Shown here: positions 7,431 to 15,500 of the stretch, piece after piece | Layout of the letters: the number at the start of each line of letters is the position of its first letter | Position numbering within the stretch: the first letter of the stretch is position 1 | From: CAZCJU01 sp964562175 | GTDB lineage: Bacteria > Bacillota > Clostridia > Oscillospirales > CAG-272 | Assembly (NCBI GenBank): GCA_964562175.1 | Contig: CAZLRV010000023.1 | Span: 1 to 29,435 of the forward strand | DNA: 29,435 bases | Direction of reading: 5' to 3' | Translations under genes and position numbers: made by a program | The notes under the pieces: model-generated | The model's input: only the letters and a program-made list of their open reading frames with translations | Databases searched by the model: none | What the model was told of the DNA's origin: nothing

Positions 7431-7595
7431 GCTTGCAGGAAAAGCGATACGCTGCCGAAGGAGTAACACTCTCAGGCGTTCACACGAACGAGGACTGTAA
7501 GCCGATAGAGCTTTGGAGAAGCTCGGTTGCGAACCGAGTGCCGAAGGGGCAAGGCTTATGCTAATCTCTCAGGCAAAAGGACAAGGCTGAAAGCT
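7431..7595 (+). ncRNA. Tandem glycine riboswitch (two aptamers)
   Basis: Two consecutive glycine aptamers are visible. The first (about 7431-7503) has GCAGGAAAAGCGA, GCCGAAGGAGTAA, CTCTCAGGC and GAGGACTG. The second (about 7506-7595) has GCCGAAGGGGCAA, CTCTCAGGCAAAAGGACA and an exact hairpin CTCGGTT-GCG-AACCGAG in its stem 3. These conserved GCCGAAGG and TCTCAGGCAAAAGGAC blocks are diagnostic. A short hairpin (GCTGTT-GCAA-AACAGC, 7593-7608) and a terminator-like hairpin (7629-7659) follow, suggesting transcription attenuation. The controlled gene is the AGCS symporter at 7690. Whether glycine switches it on or off cannot be read from sequence alone. Confidence 0.95.
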
Positions 7596-7628
7596 GTTGC
7601 AAAACAGCATTTGTCACTTTCCCCGAAG

Positions 7629-7659
7629 CCACCTCGCTATATGCGGTGGTTTTGTTTTT
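7629..7659 (+). terminator. Attenuator hairpin between riboswitch and symporter
   Basis: CCACC...GGTGG with interior CGC/GCG pairing, followed by TTTTGTTTTT, lies 31 nt before the symporter ATG. As it sits in the leader, it is more likely a regulated terminator than the end of a transcript. Confidence 0.75.
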
Positions 7660-7689
7660 ATTCATTTAAAAAAATTAAAGGAGCTTACA

Positions 7690-9135
7690 ATGGATATTTT
7701 GCTTAACATTGCAAAAACTATCAACTCGTATTTGTCGGACTACATTTTGATAATTCTTCTTGTGGGCGTGGGCTTGTATTTTACGATCCGCACACGCTTT
7801 GTACAGGTTCGTTGCTTCGGAGAAGGTATGAAAGCCGTTTTCGGCGGTATCAAATTCAACGGCGGCAAGAACAAGAGCGGACTTTCGTCCTTTCAGGCAC
7901 TGACAACGGCTATAGCAGCACAGGTCGGAACGGGCAATATAGTCGGTGCTTGCGGCGCTATACTGATAGGCGGCCCCGGTGCCATATTCTGGATGTGGAT
8001 AATCGCATTTTTCGGAATGGCAACGATATATGCCGAAGCAGTGCTTGCACAGAAAACGAGAGTAGTACACGAGGACGGAAGCGTAGCGGGCGGTCCTGTA
8101 TACTACATAAAGAGCGTATTCAAGGGTAAATTCGGCAAGTTCCTTGCAGGCTTCTTTGCGGTTGCCACGGTGCTTGCACTCGGCTTTATGGGCTCGATGG
8201 TTCAATCAAACTCCATAGGCGAGGCGTGCAATAAGGCATTTGGCGTCCCCACTTGGGTGATGGGAATAATCGTAGCTCTTATCTCTCTGCTTATATTTGT
8301 CGGCGGCTTGCAGAGAATAGGTGCGGTAACGGAAAAGCTTGTGCCGGTCATGGCTTTGCTTTACCTCATCGGCGGCATTACGGTAATTATCGTAAGAATA
8401 CAGTATGTTCCCGAAACCTTTGCGATGATATTCAAATATGCGTTTGCACCGCAGGCTGTTATAGGCGGCACAATCGGTGCGGCACTTAAAAACGCTATAA
8501 GTCAGGGCGCAAAGCGCGGTCTGTTCTCAAACGAGGCGGGCATGGGTTCTACTCCTCACGCACACGCAATGGCGAACGTAAAAACACCTCACGAGCAGGG
8601 CGTTACGGCTATGATAGGCGTATTTATAGATACGTTCATAGTTCTTACGATAACGGCACTCGTTGTAATATCGACACTTTACGCAGGTGACGGTCCTCTT
8701 AACCCCGCAAACGGAATCACCGAAGCGATAAAGGGAGACCTTGCAAATTCGAATATGGCACAAGAGGCATTCGGTATAGCATTCGGCAAGATATTCGGCG
8801 AGGGAGTTGGAATGGCGATAGGCGAGGGTTTTGTGGCGGTTTGTCTGTTCTTCTTCGCATTCTCCACGATAATAGGCTGGAACCTTTTCGGTAGAATAAA
8901 TATACACTATCTTTTCGGTAAAAAGTCGGATATAATATATTCGGTTTTGGCAATAGCTTTCATATTTGCCGGTTCACTTGTGAAGAACGACCTCGTGTGG
9001 GAGCTTACCGATATGTTTAACCAGCTTATGGTAATACCCAACGCAATAGCATTGCTTGCACTCGGCTCGCTCGTCGTTCTTGAAGCGAAGACGAGAGGCA
9101 AGGGACAGCTGAAGGATCTTACAAAAACAAAATAA
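7690..9135 (+). CDS. Alanine/glycine:cation symporter (AGCS family)
   Basis: Sodium-coupled uptake of glycine or alanine across the cytoplasmic membrane. From ATG 7690 the product is 481 residues with about 10-11 membrane segments. The AGCS signature TAIAAQVGTGNIVGACGA is near residue 75-92, and later conserved stretches include GLFSNEAGMGSTPHAHA and FSTIIGWNLFGR. The frame stays open upstream to 7597, but that part overlaps the riboswitch terminator; ATG 7690 has AAAGGAG at 7677-7683. The glycine riboswitch in its leader supports glycine as a physiological substrate. A strong terminator follows, so it is monocistronic. Confidence 0.97.
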   Translation: MDILLNIAKTINSYLSDYILIILLVGVGLYFTIRTRFVQVRCFGEGMKAVFGGIKFNGGKNKSGLSSFQALTTAIAAQVGTGNIVGACGAILIGGPGAIFWMWIIAFFGMATIYAEAVLAQKTRVVHEDGSVAGGPVYYIKSVFKGKFGKFLAGFFAVATVLALGFMGSMVQSNSIGEACNKAFGVPTWVMGIIVALISLLIFVGGLQRIGAVTEKLVPVMALLYLIGGITVIIVRIQYVPETFAMIFKYAFAPQAVIGGTIGAALKNAISQGAKRGLFSNEAGMGSTPHAHAMANVKTPHEQGVTAMIGVFIDTFIVLTITALVVISTLYAGDGPLNPANGITEAIKGDLANSNMAQEAFGIAFGKIFGEGVGMAIGEGFVAVCLFFFAFSTIIGWNLFGRINIHYLFGKKSDIIYSVLAIAFIFAGSLVKNDLVWELTDMFNQLMVIPNAIALLALGSLVVLEAKTRGKGQLKDLTKTK

Positions 9136-9145
9136 AGCATTTAAT

Positions 9146-9173
9146 AAAAAGCACGGTGTATACCGTGCTTTTT
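9146..9173 (+). terminator. Intrinsic terminator of the symporter gene
   Basis: AAAAAGCACGGT and ACCGTGCTTTTT form a perfect 12-bp stem around GTAT. The symmetrical A/T flanks could let it work on both strands. Confidence 0.9.
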
Positions 9174-9184
9174 GTATAAATATG

Positions 9185-9231
9185 AAAAGGTATGTGCCGC
9201 CAACGCTCAAAACGTGACGGCACATACCTTT
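9185..9231 (-). terminator. Terminator of the pduL/scaffold/GGGtGRT operon
   Basis: On the minus strand a 14-bp stem (arms 9218-9231 and 9186-9199, GGTATGTGCCG-type) has an 18-nt loop and ends in CCTTTTCAT. It lies 17 nt after the GGGtGRT stop and faces the symporter terminator. Confidence 0.8.
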
Positions 9232-9247
9232 ATTAAAAGAGGAAAAA

Positions 9248-10246
9248 TTATTTGCTTGCTTCCTCAACCGCAACGGCACATGCTACTGTAGCACCTACCA
9301 TCGGGTTGTTACCCATACCGATCAAGCCCATCATTTCAACGTGTGCGGGAACGGAGGAGGAGCCGGCGAACTGAGCATCGCCGTGCATACGTCCCATAGT
9401 ATCCGTTAAACCGTAAGATGCGGGGCCTGCCGCCATATTATCGGGGTGAAGTGTTCTTCCCGTACCGCCGCCGGATGCAACGGAGAAGTACTTCTTATTG
9501 TTTTCGTACGACCATTTCTTGTACGTACCTGCAACGGGGTGCTGGAATCTTGTGGGGTTGGTCGAGTTACCGGTAATGGAAACGTCAACGCCCTCATGCT
9601 TCATTATTGCAACGCCCTCATTTACATCGTTCGCACCGTAGCAACGAACGCTTGCACGCTCCGTGTCGGAGAATGCCGTCTTCTTAACTATTGTCAGCTC
9701 CTCGGTGTAGTAATCGTAATCGGTCTGAACGTAGGTGAAGCCGTTTATTCTCGATATGATATAAGCGGCATCCTTGCCAAGACCGTTAAGAATTACCTGT
9801 AGGGGTGTTTTTCTGACTTTATTTGCGGAACGTGCTATTCCTATAGCGCCCTCGGCAGCCGCAAATGACTCGTGACCTGCCAAGAAGCAGAAGCACTTTG
9901 TTTCCTCACGCAGAAGCATTGCTCCGAGGTTTCCGTGACCCAGACCGACCTTGCGGTTTGCGGCAACGGAGCCGGGAATGCAAAATGCCTGAAGTCCGAT
10001 ACCGATAGCCTCTGCGGCATCTGCGGCATTGGTTATACCCTTCTTGAGTGCAACGGCACATCCGAGCGTGTACGCCCATACGGCGTTGTCGAATGCGATA
10101 GGCTGTACGCCTTTTACTATATCCTCTACGTTTATACCCTTGGCGAGGCATATGTCTCTTGCCTCTTCAAGGCTTGCTATACCGTATTCTTTCATGCAAG
10201 CCTCGATGCCTGCAATTCTTCTTTCGTAGCCTTCAAACTTTATCAT
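9248..10246 (-). CDS. GGGtGRT family protein (function unknown)
   Basis: This 332-residue protein carries the family's name-giving motif GGGTGRT at residues 259-265, in the context FSVASGGGTGRTLHPDN. Other strongly patterned stretches are FCIPGSVAANRKVGLGHGNLG and FLAGHESFAAAEGA in the N-terminal half, and GRMHGDAQFAGSSSVPAHVE and GMGNNPMVGATVACAV at the C-terminus. No signal peptide or membrane anchor is clear, so it is probably cytoplasmic. The start has AAAGGAGGGG 8-12 nt upstream. It is 18 nt downstream of a NifU/IscU-like scaffold gene, itself 18 nt downstream of pduL. The coupling to an Fe-S scaffold suggests that it carries, uses or helps mature a metal cluster, but that is inference; I know of no assigned reaction for the family. 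Confidence 0.92.
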   Translation of the reverse strand: MIKFEGYERRIAGIEACMKEYGIASLEEARDICLAKGINVEDIVKGVQPIAFDNAVWAYTLGCAVALKKGITNAADAAEAIGIGLQAFCIPGSVAANRKVGLGHGNLGAMLLREETKCFCFLAGHESFAAAEGAIGIARSANKVRKTPLQVILNGLGKDAAYIISRINGFTYVQTDYDYYTEELTIVKKTAFSDTERASVRCYGANDVNEGVAIMKHEGVDVSITGNSTNPTRFQHPVAGTYKKWSYENNKKYFSVASGGGTGRTLHPDNMAAGPASYGLTDTMGRMHGDAQFAGSSSVPAHVEMMGLIGMGNNPMVGATVACAVAVEEASK

Positions 10247-10264
10247 TGTTATGCCCCTCCTTTC

Positions 10265-10966
10265 TTATTGCTTTCTGGGGTTGATATATTTAGCGGCACC
10301 GTCGTATCTGCCGTATGTCTTTACGTTCTTCTCGTATGCTTCCTTGGGATCGGTACCGTTGCCGATAGCCTCCATCATCTTGCCGAGGTGAACGAACTTG
10401 TAGCCTATTACCTCGTTGTTCTCGTCAAGTGCCGTGCTGAGGATATAGCCCTCTGCCATTTCAAGGTAACGCACGCCCTTTTCCTTGGTTGCGAAGATCG
10501 TGCCGACCTGCGAACGCAGACCCTTGCCCAGATCCTCAAGAGATGCGCCGACGGGCAGACCGTTTTCGGAGAAAGCAGTCTGTGTACGTCCGTAAACGAG
10601 CTGCTTGAATATCTCACGCATTGCCACGTTTATCGCATCGCATACCAAGTCGGTATTGAGTGCCTCAAGAAGCGTCTTGCCTTGAAGTATCTCGGCAGCC
10701 ATAGCTGCGGAGTGAGTCATACCGGAGCAACCGATAGTCTCAACGAGAGCCTCCTCGATGATACCGTTCTTTACGTTTAAGGTCAGCTTACAGCTGCCCT
10801 GCTGAGGGGCACACCAGCCGATACCGTGTGAAAGACCCGAAATATCCTTTATTTCGTGTGCCTTTACCCATTTGCCCTCTTCGGGAATGGGAGCGGGTCC
10901 GTGGTGAGGACCCTTTGCAACGCAACACATCTGTTGCACTTCATGTGAATATTGTAATTCGCTCAT
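10265..10966 (-). CDS. NifU/IscU-like iron-sulfur cluster scaffold family protein
   Basis: A 233-residue protein with a NifU_N-like core: GSCKLTLNVKNGIIEEALVE followed by TIGCSGMTHSAAMAAEILQG and KTLLEALNT. In IscU/NifU the equivalent region is a beta-sheet followed by GC(x)A/S...L.G.....A. Cysteines C52 (GIGWCAP), C58 (QGSC) and C79 (IGCSGMTH) are candidate cluster ligands; an additional pair is C14-C15 in the N-terminal extension (QMCCVAKGPHHGP). The last ~110 residues are an extra domain not present in short IscU proteins. It has no cysteine desulfurase neighbour, unlike housekeeping scaffolds. It is the middle gene of a three-gene operon and its role is probably dedicated to the GGGtGRT partner (inference). 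AAGGAGAAG precedes the ATG. Confidence 0.85.
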   Translation of the reverse strand: MSELQYSHEVQQMCCVAKGPHHGPAPIPEEGKWVKAHEIKDISGLSHGIGWCAPQQGSCKLTLNVKNGIIEEALVETIGCSGMTHSAAMAAEILQGKTLLEALNTDLVCDAINVAMREIFKQLVYGRTQTAFSENGLPVGASLEDLGKGLRSQVGTIFATKEKGVRYLEMAEGYILSTALDENNEVIGYKFVHLGKMMEAIGNGTDPKEAYEKNVKTYGRYDGAAKYINPRKQ

Positions 10967-10984
10967 GATCTTCTCCTTGATAAA

Positions 10985-11557
10985 TTATTTAACGATCTCG
11001 CCGTAGCATTTACCGAATGCGCAAGCGGCGTTCGATTCGTCTGTATCTATGTGCATAGCAAGTGCGAATTTGGGGCTGACTCTTACGACAACATCACCGA
11101 AAACGGTGCTTCTCTCCGAATCTATCTTTACACTTACTATCTGCTTGTCTGCCACACCGAGACGCTCGGCATCTTCGGGGGTCATATGTATGTGACGCTT
11201 TGCGGCGATAACGCCCTCGCTCAACTCGACCTCACCTGCGGGGCCTACGAGCTTGATGCCCGAGGTACCCTTAATGTCTCCGCTCTCGCGAACGAGTGCT
11301 TCAACACCGAGTGTTCTCGCATCGGTCAGAGATATCTCGACCTGAGATGCGGGACGTGCCGGACCCAAGATTATTACGTTTGCTATTTCCTTCTTCGGAC
11401 CTACCAGCTTTACTCTTTCCTCACAGGCGAACTGTCCGGGCTGGCTGAGATCCTTTTTGTGGGTCAAAGTCGCACCCTTGCCGAAAAGAGTTTCAATGTC
11501 TGCATCTGTAAGATGAACGTGACGAGCCGAGGTTTCGACAAGAAACTTGTTTTCCAT
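10985..11557 (-). CDS. pduL: Phosphate propanoyl/acetyltransferase PduL
   Basis: PduL interconverts acyl-CoA and acyl phosphate. Its 190 residues contain the duplicated zinc-site motifs TSARHVHLT (H13, H15) and AKRHIHMT (H122, H124) plus the C-terminal MHIDTDESNAA (H169), the expected metal and phosphate-binding signature. It begins almost directly at the first motif, with no N-terminal encapsulation peptide, and there are no microcompartment shell genes nearby, so this is the cytosolic housekeeping form that replaces Pta in acetate or propionate formation. It is the first gene of an operon with the scaffold and GGGtGRT genes. No acetate kinase gene is adjacent in the window. Confidence 0.95.
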   Translation of the reverse strand: MENKFLVETSARHVHLTDADIETLFGKGATLTHKKDLSQPGQFACEERVKLVGPKKEIANVIILGPARPASQVEISLTDARTLGVEALVRESGDIKGTSGIKLVGPAGEVELSEGVIAAKRHIHMTPEDAERLGVADKQIVSVKIDSERSTVFGDVVVRVSPKFALAMHIDTDESNAACAFGKCYGEIVK

Positions 11558-11591
11558 TATATTTGCTCCTTAAAATTATTGTTTTCATTTT

Positions 11592-11621
11592 ATTGTACAT
11601 TATTCATCTCGGTTTTGTAAA
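11592..11621 (-). promoter_or_regulatory. Promoter of the pduL operon
   Basis: On the minus strand TTTACA (11616-11621) and TACAAT (11592-11597) are 18 bp apart, leaving a ~30-nt leader with AAGGAG before the pduL ATG. It overlaps the upstream region of the divergent tepA-like gene. Confidence 0.65.
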
Positions 11622-11663
11622 GGATAAATATAAAACTTTTTGTAAAAATTGAGGTCTATCAAT

Positions 11664-12320
11664 ATGGAAAACGAAAAAAACAGCGAGAACATGACCCCCG
11701 ACGGGCTTGCATATGTCGGGGATGAAGATTTTATTATCGACTGTATAACCGTGATCGGACAGATAGAGGGGCACTATGCATTGCCATCGGGACAAAAGGC
11801 GACGAAATACGAGCATCTCATACCTCGAATGGTGGGCTGTGAGGAGAACGACAAAATAAACGGTATGCTTCTTATATTAAATACCGTCGGCGGCGACGTT
11901 GAGGCGGGACTTGCACTTGCGGAGCTTGTGGCAACGATGAAAAAACCGACCGTATCGCTCGTTTTGGGCGGCGGTCACTCGATAGGAATACCGCTTGCGG
12001 TAAGTGCAAAGAGATCGTTCATAGTGCCGTCGGCAACGATGACGTGCCATCCGGTCAGAATGAACGGACTTGTGATAGGTGTCAGTCAAAGCTTTGCATA
12101 CTTTTCGAAAATGCAGGAGCGAATAGACGATTTTATATGTCGTAATTCAAAAATCAGCAGGGAACGGTTGCATGAGCTGATGTTTGCCACCGATGCCATA
12201 GCCGCCGACACGGGTACCATAATCGACGGCAAACAGGCGGTGCAAGAGGGGCTTATAGACTCCCTCGGCGGCTTATGCGATGCTTTGTCTGCCCTGCGGC
12301 AGATGAGCGGGGAAAAATAA
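11664..12320 (+). CDS. tepA: TepA/YmfB-like ClpP-family serine protease
   Basis: A 218-residue, signal-less member of the ClpP/SppA fold. The oxyanion and nucleophile region is LNTVGGDVEAG (residues 72-82) and GGGHSIG with S106, and the histidine is H129 in ATMTCHPVR. These positions correspond to the Ser-His pair of ClpP. Compared with ClpP, the sequence is closest in pattern to B. subtilis TepA, proposed to act on secretory or signal-peptide remnants. The start at 11664 is chosen for GAGGT 8 nt upstream; a TTG at 11649 would bypass the ribosome binding site. It diverges from the pduL operon with a ~106-bp shared intergenic region. No cognate AAA+ partner is nearby. Confidence 0.85.
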   Translation: MENEKNSENMTPDGLAYVGDEDFIIDCITVIGQIEGHYALPSGQKATKYEHLIPRMVGCEENDKINGMLLILNTVGGDVEAGLALAELVATMKKPTVSLVLGGGHSIGIPLAVSAKRSFIVPSATMTCHPVRMNGLVIGVSQSFAYFSKMQERIDDFICRNSKISRERLHELMFATDAIAADTGTIIDGKQAVQEGLIDSLGGLCDALSALRQMSGEK

Positions 12321-12331
12321 TTCGCCGTATA

Positions 12332-12365
12332 TTTTTGCGAGTCGGTAAAAACCGACTCGCAAAAA
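12332..12365. repeat. Perfect 15-bp inverted repeat without a 3' T-tract
   Basis: TTTTTGCGAGTCGGT and ACCGACTCGCAAAAA flank an AAAA loop, 11 nt after the tepA stop. The T-run is on the 5' arm and the A-run on the 3' arm on both strands, so it is not a canonical intrinsic terminator in either direction. A second small hairpin (TTCGCT-ATA-AGCGAA) follows about 25 bp later with the same polarity. Confidence 0.7.
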
Positions 12366-12471
12366 GTCCGTTGCAGGAGCTTTTTTCGCTATAAGCGAAA
12401 TAATTCGAAAATTCGGCAATATACACAAAAAAGAAGAGTGATTTTTATACAAAAAGACAACGGTAAATGGA

Positions 12472-12500
12472 TTGACTTTTTTATAAAATAATGATAAAAT
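12472..12500 (+). promoter_or_regulatory. Promoter of the amidase-nuclease gene
   Basis: TTGACT (12472-12477) and TAAAAT (12495-12500) are spaced by 17 bp, about 58 nt before the ATG. A small hairpin TGCCC-AAGC-GGGCA sits in the leader at 12521-12534. Confidence 0.75.
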
Positions 12501-12557
12501 AACCATGTAGAATTATGTATTGCCCAAGCGGGCAAAATGAAAAGAGAGGAAATACAT

Positions 12558-15500
12558 ATGAAAAAGATCTTCAAAAGATCGCTTACCGTGCTTTTGGCAG
12601 TATGTACCATACTTACGGTAATACCTTTCATGCGTACCGAAACGAGTGCGGCTTCGCTCAATGTGACCCTTGACCCCGGTCACGGCGAGGGAACAAGTGC
12701 CGATGGCTCAACGGGTACGGGTGCAAGCGGTGCAACGAAGTGGGGCGGTAAGAACGAGCTTTACTACAACCTTTCAATAGCTCTCTATACGAGAGAAAGA
12801 CTTCAGCAGTACCAAAATACGACCGTTTATATGACGAGGACCACAAATGCCGAATGCCCCGGCTTGACCGAGCGTGCGGATATGGCTAAGGCAAACGGCT
12901 CGGAGGCTCTTATAAGTATACATAACAACTCAAGCAGTAACGCATCCGTTTACGGCTCGCAGATATACATAGCGAACAACAACTACAAGCCCGCCGTAGG
13001 TGCGGCATCGAAGGCGTGCGCAAACAAGATAATGTCCCGACTCAATAACGATGCGGGTACATATAAGAGAACGGATCCCTACGCCACCACCTGCGGAACC
13101 GCATCCGCCGGATGCTCGCACACGGGTAAGTACCCAGACGGCTCGGCACACGACCACTACAGAGTTATAAGACAGGCTAAGCTCAACGGACTTAAGGTCG
13201 CAATGATAGTTGAGTGCGTGTTCTTATCAAACGAATCCGACGTTAAGAACTTCCTGCTTAAGGAAGAAAAGCTCAAGGCTCTCGGCTATGCTATAGCCGA
13301 CGGTATCGCAGATTATTACGGACTCAGCCTCAAGCCCACTACCTCGTACATAAACACGATAGAGTACAGCAGCACGAGCAGTGAGAGCAAGGTAAGCGGC
13401 ACGGTTACTTACTCAAAGACCGTCCGTCAAGAGGATACCGTAAATGTTAAGGGCTGGAGCGTACACAGCGACGGCGTAACGAAATATCAGTGGAATCTCA
13501 ACAACACGACATGGGGAGACATAAACAGCACGAGCTATCGAGCGGACGTGGCGAATGCCAACCCATCGTATACGAACTGTACCACGCTGAATGCCTTTGA
13601 CCATTCGTTCGACGCAGCGGGCATAAAGCCCGGTGCCAACACCGTATCGTTCCGAGGCGTTACCAAAAAAGGCGAATACTACGATATAGCCACATTGACC
13701 TTGAATGTTATTCCCGCGGCGGGAACCTCATACATGACACCCGAATACACGACATTCCCGATGAATAAGGGCGTGAATATCACCGCAAAGGGTGCCGCCG
13801 ACGGTGCATGGGTCGGACTCTTTGCCGCCGACGATGTACCCGGTCACGTATCGAGCTATTATTGGTACGAGATGGGCAACTCCGAAAAGACCTTCAACAT
13901 AATAACCGAGGGCAAGACCAACGACAGAGGCAATATAGCCCCCGGCGCATATAAGCTCTACCTCTTTGCCGATTCCGGTTATATTCAGGTTGCATCCATG
14001 GATGTTACCGTTGCCGCAAATGCACAGTGCGCTCTCGATGCACCGAATGCGGCTGTAACGGTAGAGAAGGGCAAGACCGTGAATGTAAAGGGCTGGGGCA
14101 TGAGCCTTGACGGTATGTCGAAATTCGTGCTTAAGTACGGCGATAAAACAGTAGACCTTGCAACAACAACACGTCAGGATGCACTTAATATGTTCCCCGA
14201 CTATGCGGCTGTATGCAGTAAGGTACACGCATATTCCGATAACGTAAGCACAGCCTCCTTTGCCGTAGGTACTCAAACGGCTAAGGTAGTCGGCGTTACC
14301 GCAAAGGGCTACGAGTTTACAATAGGCACCTTCCAACTCACGGTTACCGAGCCTGCCGCTCCCACATATATGACCTTTGCGGAAGGCTCCGGACTCAGCG
14401 TTGACAGAACCTCTGATAAGGCATATTTGTATGGCGTTCCTGCGGCAACAACGGCGGGCGAGCTGCTTGCCCTCATTACCGATGCGGGCTGTACCGTTAC
14501 CGATGCAAACGGCAAGATAACCACCGGCTTGATAGGAACCGGCGCAGTTGTGACCCTCGTAAAGAACGGTGTTGTCGTTGACAGTGCGACCGTTATAGTT
14601 AAGGGCGACCTTGACGGTGACGGATACATATCAATTAAGGATGTATTGATAGCAGACGCTCAAATATACAAAACAGGCAGTACCGAGCTTTCAAAACGTG
14701 CGGCGGACACGAACGGCGACGGTACCTTTACAAGCGATGATATATCCGGAATTTTCTCGGCTATTCATAGCGATCAAAAAAAAAATAACGTGAACTCCTT
14801 GAATGTAATGTACTACAACGTGTACGGATACAGCAAGCTTGATTCCATACCGAACAGAGTAAAACAGCAAGAAGAAATGATTGCGGACTATAATTGCGAT
14901 GTTGTATGTACGCAGGAGTTTGACAGCCTTCACAGAAATAACGCAAAGGCACTTCTTGAGGCAGACGGCTATATCGAAGTGCCGATAGGCGCAAACGGTC
15001 AAGTGCTTTACAGCTCAAATATAAACTGTGCGGCAATGTTTTACCGTGCCGACAGACTTGTGCTTGTTGAAAGCGGCGGCGAGACTTTCCCCACGACCGT
15101 TGTGGTTGACGGTGAGAGCCTTTACGGAAATAACGGAGATACCAAGTCCATAACATGGGCGATCTTCAAGCAGAAATCCGACGGCAAGCTCGTTTTGGTG
15201 GTAAATTCCCACTTCATGTGGACAGACACCGCAAATCTCACAGTTGAACAAGCCGATAAGGTTCGCGTGGATAACGCCAATCGTCTGCTTGCACTCGTTG
15301 CGAGAATAAGAGCATCCAAGGCAGAATACGCTACGCTTCCCGTAGTATTCGGCGGCGATCTCAACTGCCGTCCCTACAGCGATGCATATGCTGTACTGAA
15401 GGCGTCACTGTCTGCGGCATCCGAGGTTGCGCAAACGTACAGAAAGATAGGATATTATGGTTGCTATGCAACGTATGATTCCGCAACGCAGAATTATACC

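Noticed and set aside
7597..7689. Upstream extension of the symporter start
   Set aside because: It would place the N-terminus in the riboswitch expression platform and terminator; ATG 7690 has a clear ribosome binding site and aligns with the AGCS start.
9872..10780. 302-codon plus-strand open frame opposite the GGGtGRT and scaffold genes
   Set aside because: Translation is Cys/Leu/Tyr-rich with no family motifs and lies opposite two well-supported genes with ribosome binding sites; it is an antisense shadow.
13728..14336. 202-codon minus-strand open frame inside the amidase gene
   Set aside because: Antisense to a continuous multidomain protein; no start signals or recognised domain.
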